A stretch of 64,000 nucleotides of DNA from an uncultured Roseibium sp. (GCF_947499295.1 NZ_CANMNP010000010.1:165425-229424), one strand, 5' to 3'. Positions 1 through 9,270 are shown, numbered from the stretch's first letter. Program-made: numbers and translations. The notes: a model not told the origin generated them from the sequence alone.

Positions 1-557
1 CGCGCCTGAACCGCGCCTATGGCTATGTCTTTCAGGCAGCAGCTCTCTATCCCTGGCGCACGATCGCCAAGAATGTCGCTCTGCCACTTGAAATCATGGG
101 ACTGCCCAAAGCCGAACAGCAGGATCGCATCGCCCGGAACATGGATCTGGTGAACCTTTCCGGATTTGAAAAGAAGTTTCCCTGGCAACTCTCCGGCGGA
201 ATGCAACAGCGTGCCTCCATTGCACGCGCATTGGCCGTTGAACCTGATCTGCTCCTTATGGACGAGCCATTCGGTGCCCTGGATGAGATCGTGCGCGATC
301 ACCTGAATGAACAATTGCTTCAGTTGTGGGCTAAAACCAACAAGACAGTCGTTTTCGTGACTCACTCAATCCCGGAAGCCGTTTTTCTCTCGAGCAAAAT
401 CGTCGTGCTCTGCCCCCGCCCCGGCCGCATCTATGACGTTATCGACAGTGATCTGCCGCGCGAAAGAAACCTGGACATTCGCGAAACGCCCGAATTCCTG
501 AAGATCGCTCACCGGGTGCGCGACGGCCTACGTGCCGGTCATTCCTATGAAGACTGA
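1..557 (+). CDS. ABC transporter ATP-binding protein, NitT/TauT type (5' truncated)
   Basis: Nucleotide-binding subunit of an importer of the nitrate/sulfonate/taurine/pyrimidine-precursor class; it hydrolyses ATP on the cytoplasmic face to drive the two permeases that follow. The frame is open from base 3 at the window edge, so the Walker A segment lies outside. Visible are the Q-loop (GYVFQAAALYPW), the signature LSGGMQQR, Walker B with the D-loop (LLLMDEPFGALDEIVR) and the switch histidine (VFVTHSIPEA). The C-terminal RPGRI segment is typical of SsuB/TauB-like proteins. The stop is 66 nt before the first permease. The substrate cannot be told from these subunits; the binding protein is not in view. 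Confidence 0.93.
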   Translation, partial: RLNRAYGYVFQAAALYPWRTIAKNVALPLEIMGLPKAEQQDRIARNMDLVNLSGFEKKFPWQLSGGMQQRASIARALAVEPDLLLMDEPFGALDEIVRDHLNEQLLQLWAKTNKTVVFVTHSIPEAVFLSSKIVVLCPRPGRIYDVIDSDLPRERNLDIRETPEFLKIAHRVRDGLRAGHSYED

Positions 558-623
558 AGCAACCATGGCTGACGAGACAATAGGCACGCTTGAAGAAGAC
601 ATGACCGCCTGCGGAGCGAACCA

Positions 624-1547
624 ATGACCGACGTGTCTCTTCCTACCACCCGCAGCAGCAACCCCTTTGCCGGCCTGATGTCCGGAACCGTTGGCCCTGT
701 TGTAGTTGTCGTCTCTGCTATTCTAGCGATCTGGTACATGGCCGCCGTGGCACTCAACACGCCCTTTCAGCAAGAGATCTATGAGCGCGCAAGCCAGACT
801 GATGTTCCTCTCAGTCAGCTGGTCACCGACACGCTTGCCCAGGAACGGCCTGTACTGCCTGCGCCTCACCAGGTTGTCGTTGAAATCTGGAACACGACAG
901 TCGAAAAAAAGATCACGTCCAAACGATCCCTGATCTTTCACAGTGGCATCACTCTTTCTTCGACCCTGTTGGGCTTTCTGATCGGAACGACTCTCGGCAT
1001 TTTGCTTGCGATCGGCATCGTTCATTCCCGGGTTCTCGACAAATCTCTGATGCCCTGGATCATATCTTCGCAAACAATTCCGATCCTTGCCATCGCACCG
1101 ATGATCATCGTCGTTTTGAATGCCGTCGGGATATCCGGATTGCTGCCCAAGGCTCTTATCTCAACCTACCTGTCCTTCTTTCCTGTCGCAGTCGGCATGG
1201 TGAAGGGGTTGCGGTCACCTGAAGTGATCCACATGGATCTGGTGCACACCTATTCTGCCTCCCGCGTTCAGGCCTTCTGGAAGCTCCGCCTTCCCTATGC
1301 AGTGCCGTTCCTTTTCACGTCCATGAAGATCGGCATGGCTGCTTCACTGGTTGGAGCCATCGTTGGTGAACTGCCGACCGGCGCTGTTGCAGGGCTTGGG
1401 GCAAGACTTCTTGCTGGTTCCTACTACGGCCAAACCATTCAGATTTGGTCCGCCTTGCTCATGGCGGCCTTCCTTGCCGGTTCTCTTGTCGCGCTGATCG
1501 GAGTTCTGGAAAAACAAACCCTCAAGCGCATGGGGATGGCAAGATGA
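624..1547 (+). CDS. ABC transporter permease (first of two)
   Basis: Inner-membrane permease of the BPD_transp_1 family, 307 residues. A first membrane helix (about residues 24-45) is followed by a polar stretch of about 45 residues, then the usual LPAPHQVVVEIW entry motif and five to six helices. The EAA-type coupling loop for the ATPase is near residues 210-230 (DLVHTYSASRVQAFWKLRLP). The ATG at 624 has GGAG 8-9 nt upstream. The stop overlaps the next permease in an ATGA junction at 1544-1547, implying translational coupling. The insert between helix 1 and the conserved core makes it slightly longer than typical SsuC-like permeases. Substrate unknown; two different permeases suggest a heterodimeric channel. 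Confidence 0.92.
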   Translation: MTDVSLPTTRSSNPFAGLMSGTVGPVVVVVSAILAIWYMAAVALNTPFQQEIYERASQTDVPLSQLVTDTLAQERPVLPAPHQVVVEIWNTTVEKKITSKRSLIFHSGITLSSTLLGFLIGTTLGILLAIGIVHSRVLDKSLMPWIISSQTIPILAIAPMIIVVLNAVGISGLLPKALISTYLSFFPVAVGMVKGLRSPEVIHMDLVHTYSASRVQAFWKLRLPYAVPFLFTSMKIGMAASLVGAIVGELPTGAVAGLGARLLAGSYYGQTIQIWSALLMAAFLAGSLVALIGVLEKQTLKRMGMAR

Positions 1548-2689
1548 GCATACAAACGGCCGCCAAGCGCAGAATTGATATGCCAGCCCTTCTTGCCTGG
1601 TTTGTTGTGCTCATGGTGATTGTCGGGCTTTTCAGCCCCATATTCGGCCCTGACTACGGTGTCATGGACGTTCCGAGCCTGGCTGTTTGCCTCGTGATCC
1701 TTGCGATTGCCGGTGTCCGGTATGAACTCGGCTTCATGCGCAACTTGATAGGAGATCTCATACTCGGGCTGGTCGCGGCGACTTCAGCCTGGCTATTGGT
1801 TTCAACGGTGTCGCAACATGTCGGGGAAGCAAAACTGGGTTTTTGGGCGCTGGTTGTCGCGACCTGGGCCGCCTCCTGGCTTTTTGTAGAAAGACTGGCG
1901 CTCTGGAAAAGCCGCTCGCAGAGCTTGGCCCGTATAGTGAATTTGGCGATACCAGCCATTTTCGGCATTACGCTACTAGTTCTTTGGCAACTCGTGGTAA
2001 CTGGTGCAGGCGTGCCGAAAGTGCTGTTGCCTGCTCCATCTGAAATCTGGTTGCGGCTCATCAATTCAGTGCCAACGCTATGGGCTGATTTCCAGCAAAC
2101 CTTCCTGAAAGCGGTTCTCGCAGGCTACATCATCGGCTGCGGTTCAGCGTTCCTGATCGCAATCCTCGTTGACCGGGTTCCGTTTCTTAGAAGGGGTCTC
2201 TTGCCCATTGGCAATCTGGTATCGGCCCTTCCTATCATCGGTGTTGCACCGATCATGGTGATGTGGTTCGGCTTCGACTGGCCATCCAAAGCAGCCGTCG
2301 TCATCATCATGACGTTCTTCCCAATGCTCGTGAACACGGTAGCAGGCCTTGCTGCGTCGGATGCCATGCAGCGTGACTTGATGCGCACCTATGCCTCCAA
2401 CTACTGGCAAACTCTCTTCAAACTGCGCCTGCCCATGGCTATGCCGTTCATCTTCAACGCGTTGAAGATCAATTCGACCCTTGCCTTGATCGGAGCAATC
2501 GTGGCCGAATTTTTCGGCACACCGATCGTTGGCATGGGGTTCCGGATCTCAACGGAAGTCGGCCGCATGAATGTTGATATGGTGTGGGCGGAAATCGCCG
2601 TTGCCGCTCTTGCAGGATCTTTGTTCTACGGCGCTGTGGCTCTGATAGAGCGGGCCGTAACGTTCTGGCATCCGTCCATAAGGGGTTAA
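1544..2689 (+). CDS. ABC transporter permease (second, with extra N-terminal membrane domain)
   Basis: Second permease, 381 residues when started at the ATG in the ATGA overlap; the open frame runs further upstream, but only inside the first permease. Residues from about 133 match the standard SsuC/TauC core (LPAPSEIWLRLINS; coupling loop DLMRTYASNYWQTLFKLRLP). The first 130 residues are an additional hydrophobic region with about four predicted helices, which ordinary family members of about 250-280 residues lack. With its sister permease and the upstream ATPase it forms one importer operon. Paired permeases of this kind are often near pyrimidine or hydantoin catabolism genes in rhizobia; that is only a hint here. 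A terminator-like hairpin follows at 2722. Confidence 0.92.
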   Translation: MSIQTAAKRRIDMPALLAWFVVLMVIVGLFSPIFGPDYGVMDVPSLAVCLVILAIAGVRYELGFMRNLIGDLILGLVAATSAWLLVSTVSQHVGEAKLGFWALVVATWAASWLFVERLALWKSRSQSLARIVNLAIPAIFGITLLVLWQLVVTGAGVPKVLLPAPSEIWLRLINSVPTLWADFQQTFLKAVLAGYIIGCGSAFLIAILVDRVPFLRRGLLPIGNLVSALPIIGVAPIMVMWFGFDWPSKAAVVIIMTFFPMLVNTVAGLAASDAMQRDLMRTYASNYWQTLFKLRLPMAMPFIFNALKINSTLALIGAIVAEFFGTPIVGMGFRISTEVGRMNVDMVWAEIAVAALAGSLFYGAVALIERAVTFWHPSIRG

Positions 2690-2721
2690 GTCCTTGTGAG
2701 CCGGCTTTAAGTGTGCAAATC

Positions 2722-2745
2722 AGAGGCACCTATTTTGGTGCCTCT
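2722..2745 (+). terminator. Hairpin terminator after the ABC importer operon
   Basis: Perfect 9-bp inverted repeat (AGAGGCACC / GGTGCCTCT) with a 6-nt loop TATTTT, 33 nt after the permease stop and 20 nt before mazG. The downstream T-run is weak (CATTGTTTAT), so termination may be incomplete and mazG could receive read-through. Confidence 0.6.
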
Positions 2746-2765
2746 CATTGTTTATAGGTTTGCCA

Positions 2766-3593
2766 ATGACACCCAGCCGCAACATTTCCCGCCTCATCGA
2801 AATCATGGCGGCCCTGAGAACGCCCGTAACCGGATGTCCCTGGGATCTGGAGCAAAACTTTTCGACTATTGCTCCCTATACGCTCGAAGAGGCTTACGAA
2901 GTTGCAGATGCAATCGCAAAAAATGATCTTCTGGAATTGCGAGAAGAGCTCGGCGACTTGTTGCTCCAGGTGGTCTATCACGCGCGCATGGCCGAGGAAG
3001 ACGAGCACTTTGATTTCGGCGACGTCGTTGAAGGCATCACCAAAAAACTGATCCGTCGCCATCCTCATGTTTTCGGCGATGAAAACGGTGAAAAGGCGGA
3101 ACACGTCAAAGGTATCTGGGAGCGGATCAAAGCAGAAGAGCGGGCTGAAAAGCAGGCCGAACGCGAAGCTCGCGGACTTGCTGAGCCGAGCAAAGGCTAT
3201 CTTGACGATGTTCCAACCGCTTTTCCAGCCCTACAGGAAGCCGACAAACTGCAGCGCCGGGCCTCCAAAGTCGGTTTCGACTGGAATGATGCCAGGCTCG
3301 TGCTGGACAAAATCCGGGAAGAAACGCACGAGCTGGATGCAGAACTTGCCAAAGGTGACCCTGATAAGGACCGCATGAGCGACGAACTTGGTGACACCCT
3401 GTTTGCACTCGCCAACCTCGCTCGTCACCTCGACATTGATCCCGAAGAAGCCTTGCGCCGGACAAACAGAAAATTCCGTACCCGGTTTGCCGCAATTGAA
3501 GACGTGGCAAGCCGAACTGGCACCACGCTTCAGGACATGACACTCGAAGAAATGGAAGCGGCTTGGCAAGAAGCAAAGCAGAGACAGTCATGA
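2766..3593 (+). CDS. mazG: Nucleoside triphosphate pyrophosphohydrolase MazG
   Basis: Hydrolyses (d)NTPs to NMP and pyrophosphate in the cytoplasm, as house-cleaning of the nucleotide pool. 275 residues from the ATG at 2766; a TTG six codons upstream is in frame but falls right behind the hairpin. Two MazG domains are visible: the first has CPWDLEQNFSTIAPYTLEEA and the metal-binding EELGDLLLQVVYHARMAE helix, the second has KVGFDWND and DELGDTLFALANLARHL. This tandem layout is that of E. coli MazG. In related genomes mazG lies close to hflX; here it is on the opposite strand with an MFS gene between. Confidence 0.95.
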   Translation: MTPSRNISRLIEIMAALRTPVTGCPWDLEQNFSTIAPYTLEEAYEVADAIAKNDLLELREELGDLLLQVVYHARMAEEDEHFDFGDVVEGITKKLIRRHPHVFGDENGEKAEHVKGIWERIKAEERAEKQAEREARGLAEPSKGYLDDVPTAFPALQEADKLQRRASKVGFDWNDARLVLDKIREETHELDAELAKGDPDKDRMSDELGDTLFALANLARHLDIDPEEALRRTNRKFRTRFAAIEDVASRTGTTLQDMTLEEMEAAWQEAKQRQS

Positions 3594-3728
3594 ACTTTAG
3601 AACCCCAGGATGGTCTCCTATTCAGCTTGGCTAACCTGGTTCTTGAAATTCGAATTGCTTTTTTCCGTGCCGACGACAAGATATCCTTCAATTGTAAGAC
3701 GTGATTTTCGATCCGGAGCTTGTGACAA

Positions 3729-4988
3729 TTGGCCGTCATTGCATCTTCAGCGGAAAGACGAACTTTGTCTTTGCTGGCCGGGCAAACAAGTCTGGCACAA
3801 ACAGCCTGGACAATGGCGAGCCCGTCGATTGTCATCACGTTTCTGGCGGTATCAGTCGGAATGCCAGTCTTTTTGGTTGGTGCCCTCGTGTCTGTTCGAC
3901 AACTTGCCAGCTCGCTGACCGACATCTTTCTTTTTGAGAGAATTGCCAAGATCAGAAATCGAAAGTTGGCGTTGTCTCTGTGTGACATGATCTTAGCGCT
4001 CTGCTTTGGCGCTACGATTGTCTCTGTGCTTTTCGGAACTCAGACCCAGACAAGTATCGTCTTTGTTGTCTGCATTTTCACAATGGGAGTCGCCGACGAA
4101 TTTCAGCATTTGCTGATGACTGACTTTCTGGCAGACAACTTGCAATCAAAATCGCGTTTGTTGCTTCAATACACGCAGATGGCGATTGGTGGCGGATTTG
4201 GCGTTGCCTTGGCCTGGATCGCGCATGAGCTCACACTGGAATTGCCCCCACTTAGTCGGCACTCCATTGTGGTTACGATCGGCATCGCCTGTTTCGCTCT
4301 ATCAGCACTTACAATATTGGCCGTGGAAGACAGTGCTCCAACCAACGCAGCACGGCCATCGGCAACGCGGTCTCCGCTTAGATTGGCCAGAAACTACTAT
4401 CTCAACGTGCTGGCCATGATGAATCAATCATGGTTTCGCCAGTATGTGGTCATCACGACAGTGTTTTCAGCTGTGATACTCGCCGTTCCGTTCTTCGCCC
4501 TTATTGCTGCAGAGACCCACCACACGACGAGCAAGGGGCTGACGGCAATGGTCACCTCCTATGCCTTAGGCTACATCGTGGCAGGTCCGCTTTGGGGTAC
4601 CTTGAATAACGTTTCACACCGGATGGTAATGATAACCTGTTCACTTCTGGTCGGCTTTTGCGGTTCCATTCTGGCAACACTTCATATGTTGAACCTGCAA
4701 CACGATTTGAGAATACATGCCATCGCAATCTTCGTGGTCACTTTGGCAGTCCGCGGAATAGTAGCGGTCTTGCAAGTCTATTTTATGGAAATTGCGCCAA
4801 AGGGTCAGCGCGTCAAAGGAATTGCGGTGGCAAGATCGTTTAGCAGACTTACGATGATTTGCCTTTCAGCGCTTTTGGCAGCCGTTGTCCACCTGCAGGA
4901 AACCGTTTGGGCAATCTTCTTCATTGCCTTTGTGAGCTTCGTAACGGCCACAATTAGCTACTTCTTCGCCAGGAAATTCGAAAATTAG
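3729..4988 (+). CDS. MFS-type transporter, unknown substrate
   Basis: 419-residue integral membrane protein with about 12 hydrophobic segments, of major facilitator type by overall pattern (helices 1-2 around LLAGQTSLAQTAWT and MPVFLVGALVSVRQLASS). I do not recognise a substrate-specific subfamily. The start is TTG at 3729, with a TGA stop two codons upstream in frame; the first ATG (3813) would delete helix 1, so TTG is preferred, with GGAG about 10 nt upstream. Base composition is lower in G+C than flanking genes in places. It lies between mazG and convergent hflX with no functional partner, so it may be a lineage-specific insertion. Confidence 0.75.
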   Translation: MAVIASSAERRTLSLLAGQTSLAQTAWTMASPSIVITFLAVSVGMPVFLVGALVSVRQLASSLTDIFLFERIAKIRNRKLALSLCDMILALCFGATIVSVLFGTQTQTSIVFVVCIFTMGVADEFQHLLMTDFLADNLQSKSRLLLQYTQMAIGGGFGVALAWIAHELTLELPPLSRHSIVVTIGIACFALSALTILAVEDSAPTNAARPSATRSPLRLARNYYLNVLAMMNQSWFRQYVVITTVFSAVILAVPFFALIAAETHHTTSKGLTAMVTSYALGYIVAGPLWGTLNNVSHRMVMITCSLLVGFCGSILATLHMLNLQHDLRIHAIAIFVVTLAVRGIVAVLQVYFMEIAPKGQRVKGIAVARSFSRLTMICLSALLAAVVHLQETVWAIFFIAFVSFVTATISYFFARKFEN

Positions 4989-5045
4989 CTTAGACTCGAT
5001 GCGCACAATCAAGCGATCTTCCACACAGGTGCCATTTTGGAAACG

Positions 5046-6482
5046 TCAGTCTTCGGAGCCCGTGTCCAACTGGCCAGCGAGATCGACAAGATATTCCGAA
5101 AACAAGTCCCGGAAGGGCCCACGTTGTTTGTCGGAAACACGCACCTCAGCCGTCACGAAGTCTTCCGCATCTGAGCGTTCCAGCACTTCAGACATCTGGT
5201 AAAGCTTTGCCAGAAGAGCGCCTTCCGCAACCGGTATCTGAATGGAGAAGATATCGTCGTGCTTTGCCATGAACGCGTCGATGCGATCAGACAAGCCATC
5301 GATACCCTCACCCGTCAAAGCCGACAGAGAAACAGGCCCATCATGGCCGACATCCTCGAGTAATTTTTCCCGAAGCGCCGGATCAAGGCAGTCGATCTTG
5401 TTCCATACTTCAACGACCGGAGCGCCGTTTTGGGCGTCAACGCCGAGATCGTTCAAGGTCTTTTTGACATCCTCCGCCTGCGCATCCGTATCCGGGTGCG
5501 AAATATCACGGACGTGCAGAATAAGGTCGGCCTCCAGCACCTCTTCCAGTGTTGCCCGGAAAGCAGCAACAAGATGGGTCGGCAAATCGGAAATGAAGCC
5601 AACCGTATCCGACAGGATAACTTCCCTGCCATGTGGCAGCTTTATCTTGCGCAACGTCGGGTCAAGAGTTGCAAACAAGAGATCTTTGGCAAAGACATCT
5701 GCCTCGGTCAACCGATTGAAAAGTGTAGACTTTCCGGCGTTGGTGTAGCCGACAAGCGCCACAACAGGCTGCGGTATCTTCTTGCGTTTCTTACGGTGGA
5801 GATCACGTGTTCGACGGACGCTTTCCAGCTGCTTCTGCAGCGCAATGATGCGCTCTTGTATCTGGCGACGGTCTGCCTCGATCTGCGTTTCACCCGGCCC
5901 CCCCATAAAGCCGGCACCGCCCCGCTGCCGCTCTAGGTGGGTCCAGGACCTGACCAATCGGCTCTTTTGCCATGTAAGATGTGCAAGATCGACCTGCAAC
6001 TTGCCTTCCTTGGTCCGTGCCCGGTCGCCAAAGATTTCCAGAATGAGTCCGGTACGATCAATCACCTTTGTCTTAAGGCGTCGTTCAAGATTACGTTGCT
6101 GAACAGGCGTCAATGGATGGTCGATGACGACAAGGTCGAGATCTTCGCTGGCAACAATACCCGCAAGTTCGGCTACCTTGCCTTCACCAAAGAGCGTCGC
6201 TGGCTTGGGATTGTTGACCCGAACAACGCCTGAGTGAACGATGTCGAGGTTAATGGCAGCGCTTAGGCCAACAGCTTCTCCAAGCCGTGCCTCAGGGCTT
6301 CTATTGCCACGCAGTTCGCCGGAACCCTCCGCCCGCAATTGGAGGACTGGCTCTAGGATGATCGCACGAAAAGGCTGAGGCAGACGATCTACCCCAGTGT
6401 CTTTCACGCGAAGTGATTTCTGGCCCGGCTCTTCAGTACCGTTTGATTTTGAAAAATCGTCTGCCCGAGACTTCGGTTTCAA
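5046..6482 (-). CDS. hflX: GTPase HflX
   Basis: Ribosome-associated GTPase that splits stalled or hibernating 70S ribosomes after stress. 478 residues. The HflX N-terminal domain ends with a glycine-rich segment near residues 191-206 (GFMGGPGETQIEADRR), followed by a basic coiled coil, then the G domain: G1 GYTNAGKST at 245-253, G3 DTVGF, and the G4 motif NKID. The N-terminus carries about 40 polar residues beyond the conserved core. It begins directly after the hfq stop (6483/6482), so the two genes are co-transcribed, as in many proteobacteria. Confidence 0.97.
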   Translation of the reverse strand: MKPKSRADDFSKSNGTEEPGQKSLRVKDTGVDRLPQPFRAIILEPVLQLRAEGSGELRGNRSPEARLGEAVGLSAAINLDIVHSGVVRVNNPKPATLFGEGKVAELAGIVASEDLDLVVIDHPLTPVQQRNLERRLKTKVIDRTGLILEIFGDRARTKEGKLQVDLAHLTWQKSRLVRSWTHLERQRGGAGFMGGPGETQIEADRRQIQERIIALQKQLESVRRTRDLHRKKRKKIPQPVVALVGYTNAGKSTLFNRLTEADVFAKDLLFATLDPTLRKIKLPHGREVILSDTVGFISDLPTHLVAAFRATLEEVLEADLILHVRDISHPDTDAQAEDVKKTLNDLGVDAQNGAPVVEVWNKIDCLDPALREKLLEDVGHDGPVSLSALTGEGIDGLSDRIDAFMAKHDDIFSIQIPVAEGALLAKLYQMSEVLERSDAEDFVTAEVRVSDKQRGPFRDLFSEYLVDLAGQLDTGSED

Positions 6483-6737
6483 TCAGCTTGCCTTTTCAGC
6501 GTTTTCCTCTGCCTGATCGAACAACTGAACAGGCCCGTTTGGCATAATTGTGGAAATCGCGTGCTTGTAGACAAGCTGAGAATGCCCGTCGCGACGAAGC
6601 AGGACACAGAAATTGTCGAACCAGGTTACGACACCCTGCAATTTTACACCGTTGATCAGGAAAATTGTCAGAGGAGTTTTTTGCTTGCGAACGTGATTGA
6701 GGAAAGTGTCTTGGAGATTTTGTGCGCGCTCAGCCAT
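6483..6737 (-). CDS. hfq: RNA chaperone Hfq
   Basis: Sm-like hexameric RNA chaperone that helps small RNAs pair with mRNAs. 84 residues, the short alphaproteobacterial size. The Sm1 motif ([27 protein letters not shown]) and Sm2 motif ([11 protein letters not shown]) are intact, followed by a short acidic tail. It heads an hfq-hflX unit. The 5' side contains an 8-bp hairpin about 23 nt before the start (see separate entry), which could affect its own translation. Confidence 0.98.
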   Translation of the reverse strand: MAERAQNLQDTFLNHVRKQKTPLTIFLINGVKLQGVVTWFDNFCVLLRRDGHSQLVYKHAISTIMPNGPVQLFDQAEENAEKAS

Positions 6738-6759
6738 CAGTCTTTTTATCCTATTTGTC

Positions 6760-6781
6760 CCGGATGCGGCCGAGCATCCGG
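6760..6781 (-). promoter_or_regulatory. Hairpin in the hfq leader
   Basis: Perfect 8-bp inverted repeat CCGGATGC / GCATCCGG with a 6-nt loop, located 23-44 nt before the hfq start. There is no T-run after it on the minus strand, so it does not look like a terminator for the upstream aminotransferase. A role as a 5' UTR structure is inference. Confidence 0.4.
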
Positions 6782-6927
6782 CGTTCCACAGCAGCTTACC
6801 GTCAAAAGACGTTCAAGTTCAAACGCTAAGGTTTGACAACCGCTCGCTTTTTGCATTGCCCACCAGAAGAGCTGTCTGCCCCAGCTCTATATTGTTTCGA
6901 ATTCGCCGCCCAACAAGGCCAATCGAA

Positions 6928-7791
6928 TCATACCGCCTGCAAATCAGTAGCAGTATGGAACAATTCGCGCAATCGGGTTGCAACAGATCCCGGATGGCCA
7001 TTTCCGATAACCCGGCCATCAAGACGTGTCACAGGCATCACCACAGTGGTTGCCGCGGTGACAAAAGCCTCCTTGGCCTCGAATGCCTCTTCCAGACTAA
7101 ATGGCCTTTCTTCAAAGGTCATCCCGTCTTTTTGAACAAGTTCCAGTACGACAGCTCGGGTTATACCACGCAATATGCCGCTTTCCGCCGGCCGGGTAAC
7201 CAGAACGCCCTGCTTGGTGACAATCCAGGCATTCGTCGACCCACCCTCGGTCACGTTGCCGTCCTTGTCGATATACCAGGCTTCTTTACCGCCGTGTTCC
7301 TTGGCGTTCTGTTTGGCCAGAACATTGGGAAGCAACGCAACCGTCTTGATGTCCACTCTTGGCCAACGGTTTTCAGGATAGCTGACGACGCCGATACCCT
7401 CATCGGCCGAGGCTTGTGCAGCAGCAGGATCACTGGAGCGGGCCGTCACGACAATGGATGGTGCGACGTCTTCGGGTGGGAAAAAGTGATCCCGTTTGGC
7501 AACGCCGCGTGTGACCTGAATATAGACGAGGCCATTGCGTACTTTGTTGCGCCTCACAACCTGATGAAGCACAAATTGGACAGCGTTGCGCGCCATTGGC
7601 CAATCAATGCGCAGCTCGTTCAAGGAGCGGTCGAGCCGGTCAAGATGACGAGGAACATCGACTATCTTGCTTTGCCAGACTTCGCAGACCTCATATACGC
7701 CATCAGCGAACTGGTACCCACGATCCTCCACATGGACCGCAGCGTCCGCATGACGGACATATTGACCGTTGACATAGGCAATTCGGCTCAT
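6928..7791 (-). CDS. dat: D-amino-acid aminotransferase (class IV PLP enzyme)
   Basis: PLP-dependent class IV transaminase, 287 residues, probably interconverting D-alanine/2-oxoglutarate and pyruvate/D-glutamate. Catalytic lysine K149 lies in RVDIKTVALLPN, and the phosphate-binding EGGSTN is at 182-187, as in Bacillus D-amino-acid transaminase; the R-x-H signature of that enzyme subgroup is at RDHFF (100-104). A branched-chain or aminodeoxychorismate function is possible but less likely. It is placed between trkA and hfq, the usual order in Rhizobiales. Confidence 0.9.
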   Translation of the reverse strand: MSRIAYVNGQYVRHADAAVHVEDRGYQFADGVYEVCEVWQSKIVDVPRHLDRLDRSLNELRIDWPMARNAVQFVLHQVVRRNKVRNGLVYIQVTRGVAKRDHFFPPEDVAPSIVVTARSSDPAAAQASADEGIGVVSYPENRWPRVDIKTVALLPNVLAKQNAKEHGGKEAWYIDKDGNVTEGGSTNAWIVTKQGVLVTRPAESGILRGITRAVVLELVQKDGMTFEERPFSLEEAFEAKEAFVTAATTVVMPVTRLDGRVIGNGHPGSVATRLRELFHTATDLQAV

Positions 7792-7837
7792 GCTTCCTCC
7801 GTTCGGGGACCGGATCTATTCAAACCAATCGGTATTG

Positions 7838-7853
7838 AGGTCATTTTTGACCT
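7838..7853. promoter_or_regulatory. Perfect inverted repeat between trkA and dat
   Basis: AGGTCA-TTTT-TGACCT, 6-bp arms, 47 nt before the dat start. There is no T-run after it on the minus strand, so an operator or mRNA structure is more likely than a terminator. Function unknown. Confidence 0.35.
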
Positions 7854-7893
7854 TTCGGTCAGGCAATTGCAAGACTAGAAAATCGGCAGTCGA

Positions 7894-9270
7894 TCAGAAG
7901 AAGTCGAGACTGACTCGGAACATTTGTTCCACCTGGCGCACTCTGTTGGCGACGGCGAAGATCACGATGCGGTCCTGCGCCTGGATCTGCAGATCGCCAT
8001 TTGGTGTCAGGACCTTACCCTCGCGAAAAACTGCACCGACGCGGATACCTGATGGCAGATCAATCACCCTCAGAGGTTTGCCGACAAGAGGTGAAGTATC
8101 CAGTGCCTCAGCCTCGACAATCTCGGCAGCACCGTTTTGCAGAGAGTGAACCCCTCTGATACGGCCGCGCCGGACATGCTGTAGAATGCGCGAGATCGTC
8201 ACCGCTCTCGGATTGATGAAAGCGTCGATGCCGAGCGCATTGGCAAAGGCGGGATAACTCGGATTGTTCAACAAGGACAATGACCGCTTGCAACCGAGCT
8301 TTTTGGCCATCACCGACGACAGGATATTGACCTCGTCCTCATTGGTCAGAGCGACCATGGTGTCGGCGTCGCCTGCGTCCGCTTCATTGAGGATCTTTTG
8401 ATCGAGTGCACTACCATGAAGAATGACCGATCTCTTAAGGTCATCCGCCACGGTAATCGCACGTTCTCGCGAGGCTTCAATCAGTTTGATTTTTGTTCCG
8501 GACTGACGCTGTTCCAGTGCCTTGGCGACATAAAGACCAATGTTCCCGCCTCCGGCAATAATTACCTTGGCCGCTTCCGGCTCCTCATGTCCGAAAATGC
8601 TGAGTGTGCGCCTGACCTGATCCCTGCGGGCAACCACATAGGCAAGATCACCGGTCAGAATAGAGTCGCTGCTCTTTGGCACAAAAAGGCGATTGTTTCG
8701 ATAGAGCCCGACCACAACGGCCCCGAGATCTGGAAATAGCTCGGTTAGCTGACGCAGCGGCGTGTCGATGACCGGGCAATCATCTTCGCACATGATGCCG
8801 ACGACGACTATTTGATCATCGGCGAACCGTACCGTTTCAACAGCACCGGGCAATGCCAGGCGACGCAGCACCATCTCGCCGACTTCGATTTCCGGCGAAA
8901 TGATCACGTCGATCGGCATGTTGTCGCGCGAAAAAAGGTTGCGCCAACGGCCCTGAAGATAGGACTGCGCGCGGATTCGGGCCACCTTTGTCGGCACGTT
9001 GAACAGCGAATGCGCAACCTGACAGGCCACCATGTTGACTTCGTCATAGAGCGTGACGGCGACAATCATGTCGGCTTCCTCAGCGCCGGCCTGCGCGAGA
9101 ACATCCGGATGCGCACCATGGCCGACAAAGCCGCGGACATCGAGTTGATCGCCAATGGCATTGATCAACTCTGGCGCGGAGTCGATCACGGACACATCGT
9201 TCTGTTCGGCGGCCAATCGTTCGGCGATGCCGTACCCGACCTGACCTGCGCCGCAAATCACGATTTTCAT
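7894..9270 (-). CDS. trkA: Trk potassium transport regulator TrkA
   Basis: Peripheral NAD(H)-binding subunit that gates the TrkH/TrkG K+ channel; 458 residues. Two RCK modules are visible: N-terminal Rossmann motif GAGQVGYGIAERL at residues 7-19 and a second GGGNIGLYVAKAL near 240, each followed by a TrkA_C segment. No trkH gene is nearby, which is usual because TrkH is encoded elsewhere. It follows ntrX by about 50 nt on the same strand; the ntrYX-trkA linkage is conserved in alphaproteobacteria. Confidence 0.96.
   Translation of the reverse strand: MKIVICGAGQVGYGIAERLAAEQNDVSVIDSAPELINAIGDQLDVRGFVGHGAHPDVLAQAGAEEADMIVAVTLYDEVNMVACQVAHSLFNVPTKVARIRAQSYLQGRWRNLFSRDNMPIDVIISPEIEVGEMVLRRLALPGAVETVRFADDQIVVVGIMCEDDCPVIDTPLRQLTELFPDLGAVVVGLYRNNRLFVPKSSDSILTGDLAYVVARRDQVRRTLSIFGHEEPEAAKVIIAGGGNIGLYVAKALEQRQSGTKIKLIEASRERAITVADDLKRSVILHGSALDQKILNEADAGDADTMVALTNEDEVNILSSVMAKKLGCKRSLSLLNNPSYPAFANALGIDAFINPRAVTISRILQHVRRGRIRGVHSLQNGAAEIVEAEALDTSPLVGKPLRVIDLPSGIRVGAVFREGKVLTPNGDLQIQAQDRIVIFAVANRVRQVEQMFRVSLDFF

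Noticed and set aside
6697..7878. 393-codon open frame on + opposite the D-amino-acid aminotransferase
   Set aside because: It runs antisense to a well supported class IV transaminase with catalytic motifs; the plus-strand product has no recognisable motif or hydrophobic pattern.
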